A DNA stretch of 64,000 nt from Hyperoplus lanceolatus (Eukaryota > Chordata > Actinopteri > Uranoscopiformes > Ammodytidae): the NCBI GenBank assembly GCA_026929865.2, contig CM049402.1, positions 14,799,501-14,863,500 of the forward strand, in the 5' to 3' direction. The position numbers were made by a program, and so were the translations under genes. Position 1 is the first letter of the stretch. Each line of letters opens with the position of its first letter. Shown here piece after piece: positions 63,263-64,000 of this stretch. The notes under the pieces are model-generated. The model searched no databases and was not told where the DNA came from. It was given only the letters and a program-made list of their open reading frames with translations.

Positions 63263-64000
63263 TCCGACTGTTTGTTTATCCTGGTCCCCACGTGTTCCTT
63301 TTTATGACCCGTCTGACATTTTGCTTCTTAAATTGTGCTGACCATGTGAATTTAAAAATGGGCCAGCCTGCTGTTACTGAGGCCAAGGCAAACCCCAAAT
63401 GTTAACTATATTTAGGTTTATTTATTTGTCACTAGAGGTTTTGTTAATACTTAACAAATCAGGTGTTAGAGCAGTAATTTTTTGAAGTTTCGACTAGGGT
63501 TTCACCATTATTTTTGTTATTAATAAACCGTCTGAATAATTTCTCTAATAATCGTTTTGTCTCGTCAATGTCTATATGGTAAAACAACTAGGGTTAGAAA
63601 TTCCAATGGCTAAATGCAAAATCTTTAAATGTCTTGTTTTGCCTGACCAACAGTCAGAAACAAATATATATATTTTCAATTTGATATCAAATATGACAAG
63701 AAAAATCAGCAAATCATCAAAATGACAAACTGGTGCAGATCTTTTTTCCCAGTGATGTGGCATTGTAGTCAACCTGTCGGTAGTTGTCAAAACGCCATTG
63801 ACGAATTCCTGCTCTTCGGCCACATTCTCTAACATCCTCCAACAAAACGAGGAGAGATGAGGGGTTAGGGGAGCAGTGGCCGGAGGTTTGGCACCAGCTA
63901 TCCTCTAATGTGAATCCATGGGGGGTTTCCCAGAACCCGATACCCTGGGAACCACTGCCGTGGCAGGGCATCCTGGCTGGGAACCGGCGCCCACATCCTT
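62100..64000. other. Right end of window, no gene assigned
   Basis: It contains a short (GT)n tract (63230-63260) and AT-rich DNA. 63860-64000 is GC-richer and open to the window edge in one plus frame, but I do not recognise the product. Confidence 0.4.
63230..63260. repeat. Short (GT)n microsatellite
   Basis: About 30 bp of GT dinucleotides. Confidence 0.9.

Overview
This is nuclear DNA of a vertebrate, almost certainly a teleost (ray-finned) fish. Genes are split into many short exons with GT/AG junctions. Introns are crowded with fish-type repeats: Tc1/mariner, hAT, PIF/Harbinger-like and other TIR elements, tRNA-derived SINEs and a CR1/L2-like LINE. The encoded proteins are clear orthologues of vertebrate genes. 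No bacterial operon, CRISPR or prophage structure is present.

Six protein genes can be read exon by exon. From left to right they are atl3 (minus; atlastin-3, ER-shaping GTPase), a divergent forkhead gene of the FOXN2/FOXN3 group (minus), yif1a (minus; Golgi/ER trafficking membrane protein), fosl1 (plus; Fra-1, AP-1 transcription factor), ccdc85b (minus; coiled-coil corepressor, single exon) and fibp (plus; FGF1 intracellular-binding protein). For all six I joined exons whose phases and codon counts close exactly, giving 511, 383, 308, 337, 200 and 357 residues. From memory, ATL3, YIF1A, FOSL1, CCDC85B and FIBP all lie on human 11q12-q13, so the window is a conserved synteny block. The FOXN2/3-like gene is the exception, because its human relatives lie elsewhere. 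No pathway joins these genes; their proximity looks like ancestral linkage.

Layout. 1-12.4 kb holds atl3, with a TIR element beyond its penultimate exon, a three-layer nest of transposons in intron 1 and a fold-back element behind its promoter. 12.8-17.9 kb holds the FOXN2/3-like gene, with strong palindromes next to its presumed first exon. 18.5-30.8 kb holds yif1a, whose introns carry a Tc1 element, two other TIR elements, a SINE and a long inverted repeat split by a hAT element. 31-33.8 kb is intergenic, with a GT microsatellite and a SINE. 33.8-37.7 kb holds fosl1, with a CArG box plus a CRE in its promoter and six AP-1 sites in intron 2. 38-41.4 kb holds ccdc85b. 42.7-52 kb is a repeat-rich gene desert: a palindromic minisatellite, a Tc1 fragment, a decayed 4.8-kb element with about 203-bp terminal inverted repeats and a nested Harbinger-like insertion, an ATT microsatellite, and a TIR element split by a LINE. 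52.2-60.3 kb holds fibp. 60.3-64 kb has no recognisable coding exon, but a TATA box, a CT tract and two donor-like sites suggest the 5' end of another plus-strand gene.

All calls come from reading the sequence and from remembered family sequences. No database search was run.
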